Assembly (NCBI RefSeq): GCF_009905375.1
Contig: NC_133648.1
Span: 305,800,565 to 305,864,564, forward strand
Length of the DNA: 64,000 nucleotides
Source of the DNA: Apium graveolens
Taxonomy: Eukaryota; Streptophyta; Magnoliopsida; Apiales; Apiaceae
Reading direction: 5' to 3'
The position numbers and the translations under genes were made by a program. Within the stretch, counting starts at the first letter, position 1. Every line of letters starts with the position of its first letter. This document shows positions 1 through 11,906 of this stretch, piece by piece. The notes under the pieces are model-generated. The model had not been told where the DNA came from. It was given only the letters and a program-made list of their open reading frames with translations, and did not search any database.

Positions 1-82
1 TCATTTTTTCAACTTTTCTCCACTACTTTATCATTTTTCTTAAACTCCGCGCCCTAAACATTTGGGAGGGACGGAGGGAGTA
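1..82. mobile_element. Stowaway-like MITE end, cut by window edge
   Basis: The first 80 bases end in GGGAGGGACGGAGGGAG followed by TA. The reverse complement, CTCCCTCCGTCCC, is the terminal sequence of plant Stowaway (Tc1/mariner) MITEs, which insert at TA. Only one end is visible, so the length and the other terminus are unknown. Confidence 0.6.
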
Positions 83-412
83 TATGATAACTCACACAAA
101 ATCAAAATAAGATTGTGTTATTTAATGTATCATGTATATGTCCATAATGAAAGAGGGAGCGGTTAGAATTTTGAAACCCACGGAGCTGTTGATTAAGTCA
201 ACCTGTGAACACTAACTCTAGAAATGCTAAATTAATTATATTGTATGACCACCAAGTCATTTCATGTTTGTTTTATTTCATGTTGTTGCGTGGATTAGTA
301 CTTAAGCTTTTCCCTAATATATTCGGGTAAAAAACTTAGTTTTTACCTTCTTCAAATATTTTGATAATCAATATTTAAATGGTTTATCAAGAATTTTAAT
401 GTAGCAAGTGAA

Positions 413-448
<36 letters not shown>

Positions 449-2415
449 TTCAATCATATTTTATAACCAATTAATGTGCAACATTGTCATGAGTTGGTTC
501 AATGTATAAGACTCAATATCAAATAATATTATCAAATATAAATATTTACTACTTTTCTACGTTGATTAATTAATAAAAATAAACACAACATAGTTAGGTC
601 GGCCATGACAATGACAATATATAAGACTAACTGTAGTTTCACATTATTAAACCACAAGGGGGTGTGCTTAATTATACATGTTGAAATAATTATGATATGA
701 TTAACAAAGAAAAATTTAAAAAAAATAGATCAAGTGTATTTAACCCAAAACTTGGGCCCTGGAGCTACCTGTCAATTTCATCCAGGGTATTAGCTATATT
801 CATTAACTAAAATAGTACAAATTAGATATTATATAAAATTTATTTAACTTGTAAACAAGTGGTATTAGCTATATTTGAAAAGAGTTTTAATATTGTTATT
901 TTCAAATTTCAACAATTATATTATATTATTTTTTTAATATATATAGTTGTGAAAAAATTATTAATAATAAACTAATTATTTTTTTAGTAAATATAAGTGA
1001 AACTAAAATATTAAATTAACTAAAACATATTTAAGGATATTATTCTTATAATATAAATATCAGTTAAAAATATTATGTTTATATATTATATAAATATTTA
1101 ACTAATTTTATTATTATATTAGTTATTTAATAATTTTAAAATTATAAAATATATATTAAAATTATTATATAAGTATTTAATGAAATTTGGTTAATAATGA
1201 AAAATTTACAGTTTTTCATAAAATAATTTTACATTTCATTTTATATAAAATTAAAATAATGTATATGTATATACATATAAATGACCTAATTAAAGCGGGA
1301 GAATTTTTCATTTTAGGGAAATAAAACTGTAGATAGAGTTTTTTAATAGGGACATGGAGTGAATTTAGATGATGGTGTTTCAATCAACAAATCTAGGGTG
1401 CTTGTTTATTGGCATCTAAAAATATATATAATAGTGTCTCCCTTTGAGTTGTATTTTTTTTACATATCATTTATATTTTTCAAATTATAGCTGCCACATA
1501 AATTTTATTGATAACAAGTGCATCACTTAGAGATACTCAACATTACTTAGCTATAATATCTATGTAAATATACCTAATATATAAAATATGGTTCATTCCA
1601 ACAAACGGATGTTCTTGTTAAACATAATTTAGATCAGTAAAAAGGTTATTGTGCTCCCATCATATAAAATAATCAGGTCATTTTCATCCTTAAAATTTCT
1701 TGTAAATTTAACCTAAACCTATTTAGATGCTCTTTTTATTTTTTAAAAATATAATATACTACTTCAAATTATTTTTAAATATTATGTAATTGTTAACAAA
1801 AATTTTAAAATATGATATAATAAACTTTGTTTTAATTATATATTTTAGAATTCATATAAGTAATGTTTGTTAATTAATTTTTTCTATTTTTAAATATGTT
1901 ATATATTTATTATTGTAATATTTTTTTTATTTATATGTTTACTTAAAATATTTACATATATATGAAAATATAATAATATTATCAATGAATATTTTTTTAT
2001 TAAATACATGTTTTATTTTCAATTGTATTGATTAAAATTAACTTAAATTTATTTTAATTGTATATTAAAAATTAAAAAATAATATATTTTAAATATAGCT
2101 AATAATTATAATTAACACCATTGCAGCATAATCAATTTTAAATAATAACTTTTTAGTTAACAGGTTTACATGCTAGCGTTGAAGATGCTTTTAAGTATGT
2201 TAATATCTTCTCAAGTCGGCTTAAAAAGATACTAATAGCAGGAGACGTATCAGTATATGCTTTTTAACTACTAATCACTAGGAAACTCTGTCGTCTCCAA
2301 TTTCATCATTTTAATTATTATTAATCATATTACCGGTGAATCGATGTAAACCTTTGCTTTCACAAAAAAAAACTTTATACTTCGATAACGCCACCAAGAT
2401 ATTAAAATATATTAT
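83..2415. other. AT-rich intergenic DNA without genes
   Basis: This stretch is very AT-rich, has stops in all frames and shows no domain I recognise on either strand. Apart from the AT microsatellite listed separately I see nothing that can be supported. Confidence 0.7.
412..448. repeat. (AT)n microsatellite
   Basis: An almost uninterrupted run of AT dinucleotides with one TT break, about 37 bp long. Confidence 0.9.
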
Positions 2416-2879
2416 GGGGTGTATTGAATTAGAATTCTAAAGAATTTTTTTTATTCATCAAATCCAGGTGTATTTAAGTGAAATTTTAAAAAATATATCA
2501 AAATTTTATAGTATTGGATTTTAAATTATACTACAAAATCTGGTGGTATTTAATAGGCATTTTAAATTATGCTCGAAAATCTGAAGGTATTCAACTTGCA
2601 TTATTTAAAATTCATTAAAATCTGATGGTATTCACATGCCGACAGATTTTTTTTTGAACTCATAAAATAATAGATTTTGTGATATTGTTCAATCTATTTT
2701 ATGGTTTTTTAAATCCCATCATAATTCATGAGATTTTGAAGAATTATATTTAAATCTTAAACACTCTTCATCAACTCTAAGATATTTTATCTAGAATTCA
2801 CATAAAATCAAAATCTAATATAATTCATTAAAATCATGAATTATATATAGTATATTAAAATCCTAATTCAATACATCTC
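2416..2879. mobile_element. MITE with about 20-bp terminal inverted repeats
   Basis: The left end reads GGGGTGTATTGAATTAGAAT and the reverse complement of the right end reads GAGATGTATTGAATTAGGAT, an imperfect terminal inverted repeat around about 460 bp of non-coding AT-rich DNA. The inside repeats short 'AAAATCTGATGGTATT'-like blocks. A clean target duplication was not found, so the superfamily is left open. Confidence 0.6.
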
Positions 2880-3420
2880 ATACATTAAGTGTTTGGAATT
2901 CAAGATACACAGTCTAAAATTGTACTAAGTAAATTTTCTTACTCTGATGACTTGTTCATCAATCTTTTAACAGTTGGTTTGATCATTTTGTGATCCAAGT
3001 GGACAAGTCCGATTTTGCATGAGAACTGAACAAGTAGTATACTACTAATCATATATATGAAATTAATTAGTTAACTCATACTCATTCGTAATATAAGTGT
3101 CCCTGCATGCGTTGAATAAAGCAAGTAGGTACAATCTTCTAGAGCACATTTGCATCTACTGAATTAATCAAAGTCAATGTAGGTGGGTTCCCGGAAGATG
3201 CATCATTCCTCCAACAAAGATTGGTTTATCACATATATGCACCGGCATATTTGACAAACAATAAGATTATCGCCTTCGATGTGTGCATATTTTTATACGA
3301 CTTGATCTTCTAAAGTTTTGGCCATACTTATGCCTAAAAAAAAAAGTCAATTCACGGTAGACTAGACACACTCCGCATTCTGTAAACGACCCTGCTTCTG
3401 CATTTCCCAAAAACCCTGCA
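2880..3420. other. Intergenic DNA, nothing recognised
   Basis: No ORF of note, no domain and no repeat structure was seen between the MITE and the 52-bp tandem array. Confidence 0.6.
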
Positions 3421-3576
3421 CGTTAACATCTCCCCTCTGCAGGCCCCTAGCACATCAGCCAATAGCCACTACCGTTAACATCTCCCTTCTGCAGGCCCCT
3501 AGCACATCAGCCAATAGCCACTACCGTTAATATCTCCCTTCTGCAGGCCCCTAGCATATCAGCCAATAGCCACTAC
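3421..3576. repeat. Three tandem copies of a 52-bp unit ending in CACTAC
   Basis: Units start at 3421, 3473 and 3525, each beginning with CGTTAA and ending with AGCCACTAC, with only a few substitutions. The last six bases of the third unit (3571-3576) are also the first six bases of the CACTA-like element that follows, so the array abuts and overlaps the transposon end. Confidence 0.9.
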
Positions 3577-4946
3577 ACCATATATGGTATTTAGCAACAC
3601 CCCAAAAAAAGTGTAAAAATGACCAAAAAGATTTACGTAAAACAAAAAATTGGGCTATGATTATAATTTTTAAAAATTTGATGATGTTAGATTTGCTCGT
3701 GCTACAATAAGGGTCTATGATAACACTTTTTTAATCTTGGCTAACATAAGTAAAAATGTAACGATAGACCCATATGATTACATTTTCAGTATCTATGATA
3801 TCATCAAGTAGGTGTAATCACGGTTCTATTACAACATCCATAAATCTTTAGTAACACCAAAAAATATGTTATAATAAACTCTTTTGCAACATTATTTTTG
3901 TTATTGTAACACTGAATGATTAAAGAGTTTACTCTTTTGGTAACATCTTTATATTTTATTATAACATTTCTTTTTTAATACTTTAACTCTGTATTAATTA
4001 TAACACTTTTTTTTCTGTTTTTACCAACATAAACATATCAATTGGTTACACTTGCAACATTAAAAATTTAAATACATATTTAATTTAAGAACTCAAATAC
4101 AAAGTTTAAATTCATCACAAATACAAAGTTCTGATTGAAACAAAATAAACAAAGTTTTCAAATTCATGTGAATGCCACAACTGCTGATTACATTTCTAAT
4201 GAAACCAAATTTAATAAATTTTTAACATAAAAGCTCCATACATTTCTTAAGGTAGATATCCAGATGATGCTTAAATTTATACCAAACGTTTACCCGAAGT
4301 GCCACATGTAGATAAGTGCCACCTGTAGATTAATAGATACTGCTTGTTAATACTCAAAATATTACAATAAAAGCAGACTAATTTACATATCATGAAGGAA
4401 CAATTTAAACTTTTATGTCTACAAATTACAGCCATGGTTACACAATCAATAATAATTGTTAAACATTAATCTACAAAATATGGTACCTTTTTTAGGTCCA
4501 AAAATGCAAACCATCATTTTCTACAAGAATCCTCACGAGTCTTATAATACAACATTTTGCCATACTTGATTATTTGATCTTCTGTCCAAAGTAGATATAA
4601 GCTATATAAGCTGTACACCTTGGTCGTGCATAAGAGAAAGCCCTTTTGGTACATAAATCATGTAGTAATAGTTCTCCTAGTCAATATTGTCCGTGCTTTT
4701 GTAATTGTAGTATTTAACATTAAATCATGTGTACACCCTCAAAGCAAACTAAAGTTATTGAGATAATAAACCATGTGTACACCCTAAGGATACAAGTATA
4801 GTCCAAAGATAGAAAATTGACATTTATATTTTGTAATAAACAGTCGTGAGTATAGGTACCTCAACTATCATACCTCAAAATTTTCATTTTTTTAGATTTC
4901 TAAAAATCATCGACTAGCCGAATCATAAAACTAAACAGATCATCAT
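3577..4946. other. CACTA left subterminal region, non-coding
   Basis: This part is rich in GTAACACC, TTGTAACACT and TTATAACA-like motifs up to about 4050 and is then plain AT-rich DNA. No gene is seen. Confidence 0.6.
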
Positions 4947-5180
4947 ACCAGTAAAGAATATCTTGTCCTATTTCTGCTGCAGTAATTTTTCAGCTACTTC
5001 TACTCCACCTTCAATGACTTTAATGGCCTTGCAATCCAAGGGGAATTGTCTTTTCCAGGAACGCCGAATACTCTGATGCAAGCTCTGAAGGTTTTAAGCC
5101 AATAGTATTTCCTGCAAATACTTCTCCAATCATGGATCGAGGGATAATGCTGCATATAAATTGGCCCTGGCTTAATAACA
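4947..5180 (-). pseudogene. Captured fragment of an aldehyde dehydrogenase (ALDH3-type)
   Basis: Read on the minus strand, this block encodes in order LSLDP, MIGEVFAGNTIGLKPSELA, SAFLEKTIPLGLQ, AIKVIEGGVEVAEKLLQQK and DKIFFTG. That order and the motifs AGNT..LKPSE, IPL, KVIEGG and KIFFTG are those of the coenzyme-binding region of family 3 aldehyde dehydrogenases, which oxidise aldehydes with NAD(P)+. The fragment has a stop where a Trp codon is expected before DKIFFTG and frameshifts near 5120 and 5010. It ends in TG|GTATG, a plausible old intron donor. The catalytic Cys region and the rest of the enzyme are absent. It is a transduplicated piece inside the CACTA-like element and cannot make an enzyme. 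The family call is from recognition of conserved motifs. Confidence 0.72.
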
Positions 5181-7126
5181 GTTGCAAATTGAAACCATAA
5201 TAAATATCGGTATTACAGAGGCTGAATATACTACTATTAAAAAAGCCTCATATAGCATATAATAAAGAGGCCATGTTGATATTACCACACCATATGGAAG
5301 GTCATATATACACAACTCTTGAGTATAATTAGACCATGTGATCGACCTGCAACACAGGATAACTATTAGTAAAAATTTCATATTCATCGCACTCACCCAA
5401 ATTAGGGTGTTGCTACAAAATTTCATACAATATCTGCACTGATCCTAACAATTTCAAAATCAAAATCTATGTTTCATTGTTCTAACGGATATATAGTTTT
5501 TCAAGGTTTAAATCCTGATATATACCAGATACAGTGATCTAACAAACTACCACACAAAATTTTTGTTTTTGAAATTCGGTCAGCTCCCACAGGCTTCGCT
5601 TCCGGGCTAATGAATCTCGTTGCGTTAATTCAATTTACATTAATATTTTTCCTGAATAAATCATTCAGAGCTACTACATATCCAAAATTCACTATATAAT
5701 AAAAAAATCAATTTACGGCTTGAATTTAAAGTCTGTTGTGCTGACAATTGGAAACCGCGCGGGTTTGGTACGCTAAATCATATGTATCTCAACATGTACA
5801 AGTCTGATCTTAACCAAATTTTACAGACATAATATTCAGATATAAACCTATCATTTTAAATTTTTTATCATCAAGTAATTAAGTCTATAAACCTCTCTAA
5901 ATGGTCGCTCAAAACAGAGCTGAATTTCTATATCTCAGGATTGTAAAAATTAATACCAATTCCAAGGCCTTAATGTCTACAATAGCTCTGACTTAATAAA
6001 ACATTACAGTCTTCAAAAGTGTAAGTCTGGGAACATTCTTTTCATTTCACATATGGTCTCCTTATGTCTCTAAAGGTATAAAAATATGAATATAAAATAT
6101 TCAGATTCGTGTTTAATGATTATGGTTTTGGTACCCAATACCAACTCATGTACATATAAATAACATATATATAAAATCTTTAACTTGGTCTTTAAAATTT
6201 CACATGTATATACAGCTTATTAAGTTTATCACAGAAAATATTATTTAACTAACATGTATAAGTAGCAAGCAAGAACACCAACAATTTTTGCAATCAAACT
6301 ACTCCACTTGACATTCAGTTACACCCTAAAAATAAAAACTGATTCTCAAAGTCTAAATTTATCAATGAACAAATAAAAGCAGAAGAAGAACATACACAAA
6401 TTCTCAAAAAATATGAAAAACATAATATACAAAAAGAAGAAATAAAAGTACAAATGACATTAGAAACATACATGAATAAAACATCAATAACATGGTTATG
6501 ACTTCAACAATCAGATTCTCAAAGTCCAATAACTCAAAACATACCATTATATGGAAGACCCTGTTCGAAAAGCCCTAATTACGAAATCTCGTCAAGAAAC
6601 CCTAATTGAGAAACTCGATTGAATTTTTGTATAGAACCCCAATCAATCCATTGTATTAAAGGCACCAAGATCCTTAATTGACCATTATAACCTCCTAAAA
6701 CTAAAGCCCTAACAGAAATTTTATGGTTAAGATAAAGCCCTATCTCAGGTGTTTGCGACTTGATGCTCTGAAGAGAGAGTGCGGCAAAGATGTATTTTGA
6801 GGTTGTGTTTCGTGTATGTTAATTTAGTATTGAGTGGGTCAAGTTTTAAGATAAAGGCCGCCCAAAATTTCAGTCAAAATTTGACCCTCTCATAATTTAA
6901 GTTTTATTTATCGTTTGAATTTTTTATTCTATTAACACTTTTTTACCATCAGTTGCAACACGTTAAAATGTGTTAGGATAGAAGCTTAGTCGTGTCTATG
7001 GTAACACCCAATGATATCAACTGTAACGTATAAAAAATATGTTTCCCTACATCATCTTTAAGTCATCCAAGGTAATTTTTTAGCTTGTAACACTGAACAA
7101 AATGTTGGTAAAGGTCATATGTAGTG
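5181..7126. other. CACTA interior and right subterminal region, non-coding
   Basis: AT-rich DNA with short AAACCCTAA-type strings near 6595 that resemble plant 5' leader sequence, possibly more of a captured gene. From about 6900 the GTAACAC and TGTTAG motifs of the right subterminal region return. No coding block beyond the ALDH piece is convincing. Confidence 0.5.
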
Positions 7127-7512
7127 TAATGAGCCCCTATCCACGTGGATCCATGATTACTTTTTATTTCTTTTTTAACAAGTAACTTGTTAAAGCTCTG
7201 ATCATCCCTAATTTACTGCCAATCTTGCCATCTTTCTCCCACTCCCTTAAGTCTTGACTTCACCAAGTTTACTCCTTTACAGCATGGCAAGATGCCACCC
7301 AATGAAGAGGGATATCTGAGCTATTGACGAGAAGAAGGCAGAAAAAAATGACTTGAAAAATTTAAATGATAATTAAAGGATTAAACAAGCAAAACTTACG
7401 TCTTATTGATATGGATAAAAAATAATTCTTAAGAATATTTTTAATGCTGAACAAATTATATCCAAATTGACTTGATATTCCATAGTCAAAACACCTATAA
7501 ATAAACATGATC
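7127..7512. other. Intergenic DNA, nothing recognised
   Basis: Short stretch between the CACTA-like element and a tandem array. No domain or repeat was recognised. Confidence 0.5.
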
Positions 7513-7626
7513 AAAGTGAGTTGTCGCGACCACGGTTCAAAGTGGGTCGTGGCGATCACGGCCCAAAGTAAACCAAAGTGAGTTGTGGCGATTACGATCC
7601 AAACTGGGTCATGGCCATCATGGTCC
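7513..7626. repeat. Degenerate 26-bp tandem repeat, four units
   Basis: Four units of about 26 bp start at 7513, 7539, 7575 and 7601, each of the form AAAGTGAGTTGTGGCGATCA plus CGGTCC with changes. A 10-bp partial unit separates the second and third copies. Confidence 0.8.
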
Positions 7627-7639
7627 AAAAGCAATTACG

Positions 7640-7999
7640 TGTTAGGCTCGTCGAGATGACCTAAAAACTAAGTCCGCGACGACCAAAAATAACATCAAAC
7701 ACTGAAAAGGAATCCTACAAGGAAGGATCTAGAATCCACTGCCTTGGGAGTCATACGTACCTTCCGAGTGGAGACTGTTCCACCAAGTCTCCCAACCATA
7801 CTTTGAAACCCTAGGTGCTACACCTATTTAAGGGATCTACCTCTCAACCAACAACTATGTTTTGGCCTGATTCTCTACAACACAGAGATATGTAGGCACC
7901 TTATGAGGACCGTTTAATCTTGAACACATGTGTAGCCATTAAAATTTGAAACTCACAAACCCTAACATTAAATACAAAAAAAATCATAGACTTTTTCCA
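7640..7999 (+). mobile_element. Remnant 5' LTR of a Gypsy-type retrotransposon
   Basis: The block starts TGTTAGG and ends CCA, contains a TATA-like CTATTTAAGG at about 7828, and is followed after seven bases by a primer-site-like sequence and the start of a gag-like ORF. No partner LTR was found in the window, so this is a truncated or interrupted element. Confidence 0.5.
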
Positions 8000-8006
8000 T
8001 AATATT

Positions 8007-8023
8007 AGGTGCCATATGTGGGA
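8007..8023 (+). other. Putative primer binding site of the Gypsy remnant
   Basis: AGGTGCCATATGTGGGA closely matches the TGGCGCC.T.TGTGGGA type of sequence that follows the 5' LTR in many plant Gypsy elements. Its place just after the LTR-like block supports the call; the first base and two others differ. Confidence 0.5.
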
Positions 8024-8037
8024 AAATAACATTAACC

Positions 8038-8235
8038 ATGGTGCACACACTGAGTGAAAGCAACGATGGGGCTGACGATCCAAATCTGTCACACACTATC
8101 TCATCCAAAATTGAGATCCCGTCGCACTCGGCCTACAACACTCAAGGAAGACAAGCTCCCGTGGAAACAACTAATGCTCAAACTCAAGGGACGAATCCCC
8201 CAAAACAAGATCCTCCTCTAAAGATGAATCTGTAA
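8038..8235 (+). pseudogene. Truncated gag N-terminus of the Gypsy remnant
   Basis: A 65-codon ORF starts MVHTLSESNDGADD just 15 bp after the primer-site-like sequence, the position where plant Gypsy gag genes begin. It is hydrophilic and low in complexity and has no recognisable domain. It runs into a new sequence beginning TGTAACACCCCCGAAT at 8231, where another repeat seems to interrupt it. The gag assignment rests on position only. Confidence 0.4.
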
Positions 8236-9790
8236 CACCCCCGAATCTAAGGTAAGAGGATTTGGTCATTCGATGAAACCTCAATATAAAACAACATGTT
8301 TAATCAATAAACAATTGTCAGAAACTGCTCATCAATTATAATATATCATCTCAACCCCAAACCATACCAAGATCTTTTATGTTACAGTTCTAGAAACAAT
8401 AATTCTAAATTTTCATAGATATTTTTTTCCTTCTTTTTAAAACATCCTTTCAACAATCTCTGAAACTCAAAAATTAACCCACTAGTATGACTTCAAAAAA
8501 AAGTATACTTGACCCAATTATACATTACATAACTAATATATATACAAACATCTTTACATAGTATAACTTACATTAGTTCCGCAAACCTGGACCAACTATC
8601 TTCAGAATTGTATCTTTCTCTGCCTTTCTCGAATTACGCGGCTAAACTGCGTAAGTCTACCTCTCACTGGAAGGTAAGATTTAAAACTAGCAAGTATGAG
8701 TGAAATAAATGCTCAGCAAGTTCAATATAACATAGTATTGTTCTTTTTATATAAAACTCATATCTGCAATGGAACAGAACATTTATAAATATAATTGGTG
8801 AACCAGAAAATTTGTTAAGGAATCCAATAATTGTTACCTCAACCGTATTCAACACCATTTTGATATATTTAAGCAAAAATGCTTCAGTAATAATTTGAAT
8901 CTTATTAAAGATCAGAACTTATAAAATAGTATTTACAGAAATATCGTAAAGAATAATATGAAAATAGTGATTATGGACTGAATCGTAAATTTTATACCCA
9001 CTTTACACAAAACCCCAATCATGATATCAATACTCATTTTAATATCCACGTCAAATTAGATATCAATACTAATCTTAGATTCTCACAATATCCCATACTA
9101 AAGTCAACAATAATCATAGATATCAGTACAAATTTTTTATATTAACAAAAAACTAAATATCAACATCAATTAATAAACTGAATCATAAACGTATCTCTCA
9201 TTTATCTAAAACAGAAATATTTGATAAATAAATTATTATATAATTATAAAAAATAGTTTAGCAATTTAGATTGGAATCGTCGAACGATGGTGTGTTGCCA
9301 TCAGTGATCAGCCGCGGAGCAACACTGGTATGCCGAAGCATATCCAACAAACAAAGGGGCACCCAAGACATACATTGGCCTAACAAAGTATTATAATCAT
9401 GTATAATACATAGCTCACACTGGACCTCCGCCACGACCTCTTACGCAACCATCCAATTAATAAAAACATTTTTATAAAGGAGCTGAATCATTCGACATTC
9501 TTTATAACTTAGTTTCTCCATTTCAAATGGTCAAGAAAAATCTCAAAATGAATTCATTTTTCTCAAAGTCTAAAATATTTATAAATACATCATTTGGATA
9601 CGTAAAACACTTAGCTATTCTAAATATAGAATAATATAAGGGAACTTGTATAATTAGAATCAATCATTTTAATGTATAAATCATTTAACTATTTTGAAAG
9701 TAGAATGGAGGAGTAATACTTGCATAATCATAACTAAGTAGTTTGATGTCCACATCAAATTAGGTTCCATGCATTAGAAAAATATATTAT
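8231..9790. repeat. Unassigned interspersed repeat or intergenic DNA
   Basis: The segment starts abruptly with TGTAACACCCCCGAAT inside the gag remnant. It includes GC-richer non-coding blocks near 8590-8700 and 9270-9450 between AT-rich stretches. It looks like an inserted non-autonomous repeat, but I found neither terminal repeats nor a matching end, so limits and class are open. No gene is supported. Confidence 0.35.
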
Positions 9791-9834
9791 CTTAGTCCAC
9801 GTGGACCTGTAGGATGCCCCTCCCAAAAACGAGT

Positions 9835-10565
9835 ATCAAATAAAAGGATAGTGGTGTGAATGGGAGCTAGAGTGGGAAATCTTTCCAACGCTCATAACTA
9901 CAAGATAAGACAACCAACTACCTCCTCAACTTTCTTCATGCTTGCCTTGTATAGCTCCCTATACAGATATGCAAGAACGGTAGCACCCCAAGCATATCTT
10001 CACATCTGTCTAGGTCCCGAAAAAATACAGAAACATGGGATGGAAGACACCTCCAGAAATATCTGTAAACAATACGCCACCTACCAGATGAACTAAATAA
10101 CACAACACATTCTTGTTCCATACATGTTGTCTTTAACGATGTGAGTTTTGCCAAAATATCTCACCAAAATAACTCTCCCGAGTCATACCAAGGCAGGGGA
10201 TGGCATAACAGATAACAATATCACCATCAACAGGAAAACCTAAAACAACTGCAACATCCTAGAGAGTGATAGTGACATCTCAAATAGGCAACTTAAATGT
10301 ATGTGTCTGGGGTCACCATCCCTCAATAAGTGCTGATATAAGACTCGAAACAAGCTGTAAAGATTCCATCTAGCTACATCAAAAAAACCAGTAGCCTGAA
10401 CTTAAGGAACCATACAAACATCCAACGCAAGAAGATCAACTTGATTAGGATTTTTACGCCGACACTCCAACATATCACCATCCCTAACATCCAAATATCT
10501 GAAGATCTATGTAAGTCCTGAAGATGAAGAAAGGTAGTAATAACAGGTCCCAGGTACATGTCATG
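9835..10565 (-). pseudogene. Decayed plant mobile domain (PMD/MAIN-like) pseudogene
   Basis: On the minus strand the following appear in order, in changing frames: HLQDLHRSSDIW, CRRKNPNQVDLLALDV, VQATGFFDVARWNLYSLFR, HTFKLPI*DVTITL*DVAV, VLGFPVDGD, AYLYRELYKASMKKVEEVVG and RFPTLAPIHTT. HTF.LP..D.TITL.DV..LG.P..GD and the later YREL.KA..GC segment are hallmarks of the plant mobile domain, found in MAIN/MAIL-type proteins and in transposon-borne relatives. Several in-frame stops and frameshifts show it is dead. Transposase or other neighbours that would tell a host copy from a transposon-borne copy are not visible. Confidence 0.7.
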
Positions 10566-11330
10566 CAAACATATAGTTGAATAATTTAAAATGACCCAAC
10601 AAAATAGAGCAGACACATCAGCTCGACCACAATCATACTAGGCATGGTAAATTTATATTAAAGAATGGACAAGCGATGACATCAACAGTAAAATCTCACT
10701 ATCACCTCTTATTAAAAACATAAGGACATATTGTTTGGTATCATACATCAGATTTAAAATGATATATATTTTGGTAACTTGTATAGACCATGGAGATAAA
10801 CACACGAACATATTCTTATACAGAGAATATCATTTAGTATTCAAATCGAGTTACAAATTCTAAGCACAACAAACCTTTTGTAGTACGAATGTAAGAAAGT
10901 AGAAGCAAGATATAATGCTTATTAGCCATATATATTATTTAATTCACAATCATGACACCAATACTGAACTTCATAAAATGTTCAACACTAGTTTACTTTT
11001 AGTTAGAAAATAATAATAATGAACCTCAAAGTAGTATTTGAAAAATTCCTCAAGAAATTCTATTTTAATGTTTGTGAACTGTATTCCTGCTCTGATCATA
11101 ATATATTAACAGAATTTATTAACTAGTATTAGTAACATGTTTAATCAATAAATCACGATCAATAAATCATTTTCTATTAAATCTTTTCTTTGCAGCTGCG
11201 AATTTGGAATCTTACATTATCGCATCAATGAATATAATTTGTACATAATCCAATTATTTAAGGAAATGTATTCGCATATCGTAAGGTCAAATAATCAGCT
11301 TTATTTTTTAATGTGTGTAGTAGGAATACT
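10566..11330. other. AT-rich DNA left of the SIRE-type element
   Basis: No ORF, domain or repeat is recognised here. It is the left flank of the SIRE-type insertion; its right continuation starts at 35487. Confidence 0.6.
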
Positions 11331-11335
11331 ATTAT

Positions 11336-11823
11336 TGCCCATTAATAATACAATTGTTTAAGGGGGTTGGATACAATTGTATAAACGTTTCGAACAAGTA
11401 TAAAAATATAACAGTTCTTTATATTTCTGATAAAAACTGTTACAAACTCTCTCAAAAAATACTGATGTTCTTGAGAGCTGCTAGGTTGTACAATGCTCGA
11501 GAGTCTCACTATGTGATGACCTAAACTGTGTTTATATAATACACAGCTACTACAAATCAGTCTAGGATATGTATTATCAATTACTAACAGAAAATAATAC
11601 ATATCTTTAACTAAATATACAAAGTCCTATCACTTAGAATGAACAGATATCCATCCCTCAAAATAAGGAACATAATTAATCTTCACAACAGACTGCCTTC
11701 AGATGCTGATATTCTGCAGATACTGATGATGCATCAAAATCCTAACGGCACATCAAATACTGATGACATCTAAAATAATCAGATCCTGAGTTCCTCCTGA
11801 TCATTGAGAATCAGCACGTAACA
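11336..11823 (-). repeat. 3' LTR of SIRE-type element A
   Basis: It starts TGCCCATTAATAATAC and ends CACGTAACA on the plus strand and aligns along its length with the LTR at 34990-35486, with scattered substitutions and small indels. On the minus (sense) strand it holds a TATATAAACAC promoter-like box at about 11530. Confidence 0.92.
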
Positions 11824-11835
11824 ATCTCCCCCACA
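11824..11835 (-). other. Polypurine tract of element A
   Basis: On the minus strand TGTGGGGGAGAT lies directly before the 3' LTR, the expected plus-strand DNA primer site. Confidence 0.85.
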
Positions 11836-11906
11836 TAATGTAATGAAGCATAAATTCCATCCTAAATGATGCCAAAACTAATTGCAAAATATACAAGAAG
11901 TAAGGC

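Larger units (their letters stand above)
3571..7126. mobile_element. Non-autonomous CACTA-like DNA transposon with captured gene fragment
   Basis: The left end starts CACTACACCATATATGG and the right end finishes CATATGTAGTG, so both termini begin CACTACA on their own strand, as in plant CACTA (En/Spm) elements. The first and last few hundred bases are dense in short variants of GTAACAC and TGTTACA in both orientations, typical subterminal repeats. No transposase is seen. The inside carries an antisense aldehyde dehydrogenase fragment. The expected 3-bp target duplication is not evident (AGC on the left, TAA on the right), and the left end lies in a tandem array, so the exact left boundary is uncertain. 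Confidence 0.65.

Noticed and set aside
3421..3576. Three regular repeats as a possible CRISPR array
   Set aside because: The units are directly adjacent without spacers, only three copies exist, and the sequence is plant nuclear DNA.
5172..5426. 84-codon minus-strand ORF next to the ALDH fragment
   Set aside because: It is hydrophobic, has no ALDH motif and is in AT-rich DNA; no support for a gene.
6597..6607. AAACCCTAA strings here and near 35918 as telomere-like DNA
   Set aside because: They are isolated single copies, common in plant leaders, and form no array.
3571..7126. Three-base target duplication for the CACTA-like element
   Set aside because: The flanks are AGC and TAA, so no duplication can be claimed; the left flank is altered by the tandem array.
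9860..10096. 78-codon plus-strand ORF
   Set aside because: It is antisense to the PMD pseudogene, whose conserved motifs are on the minus strand.
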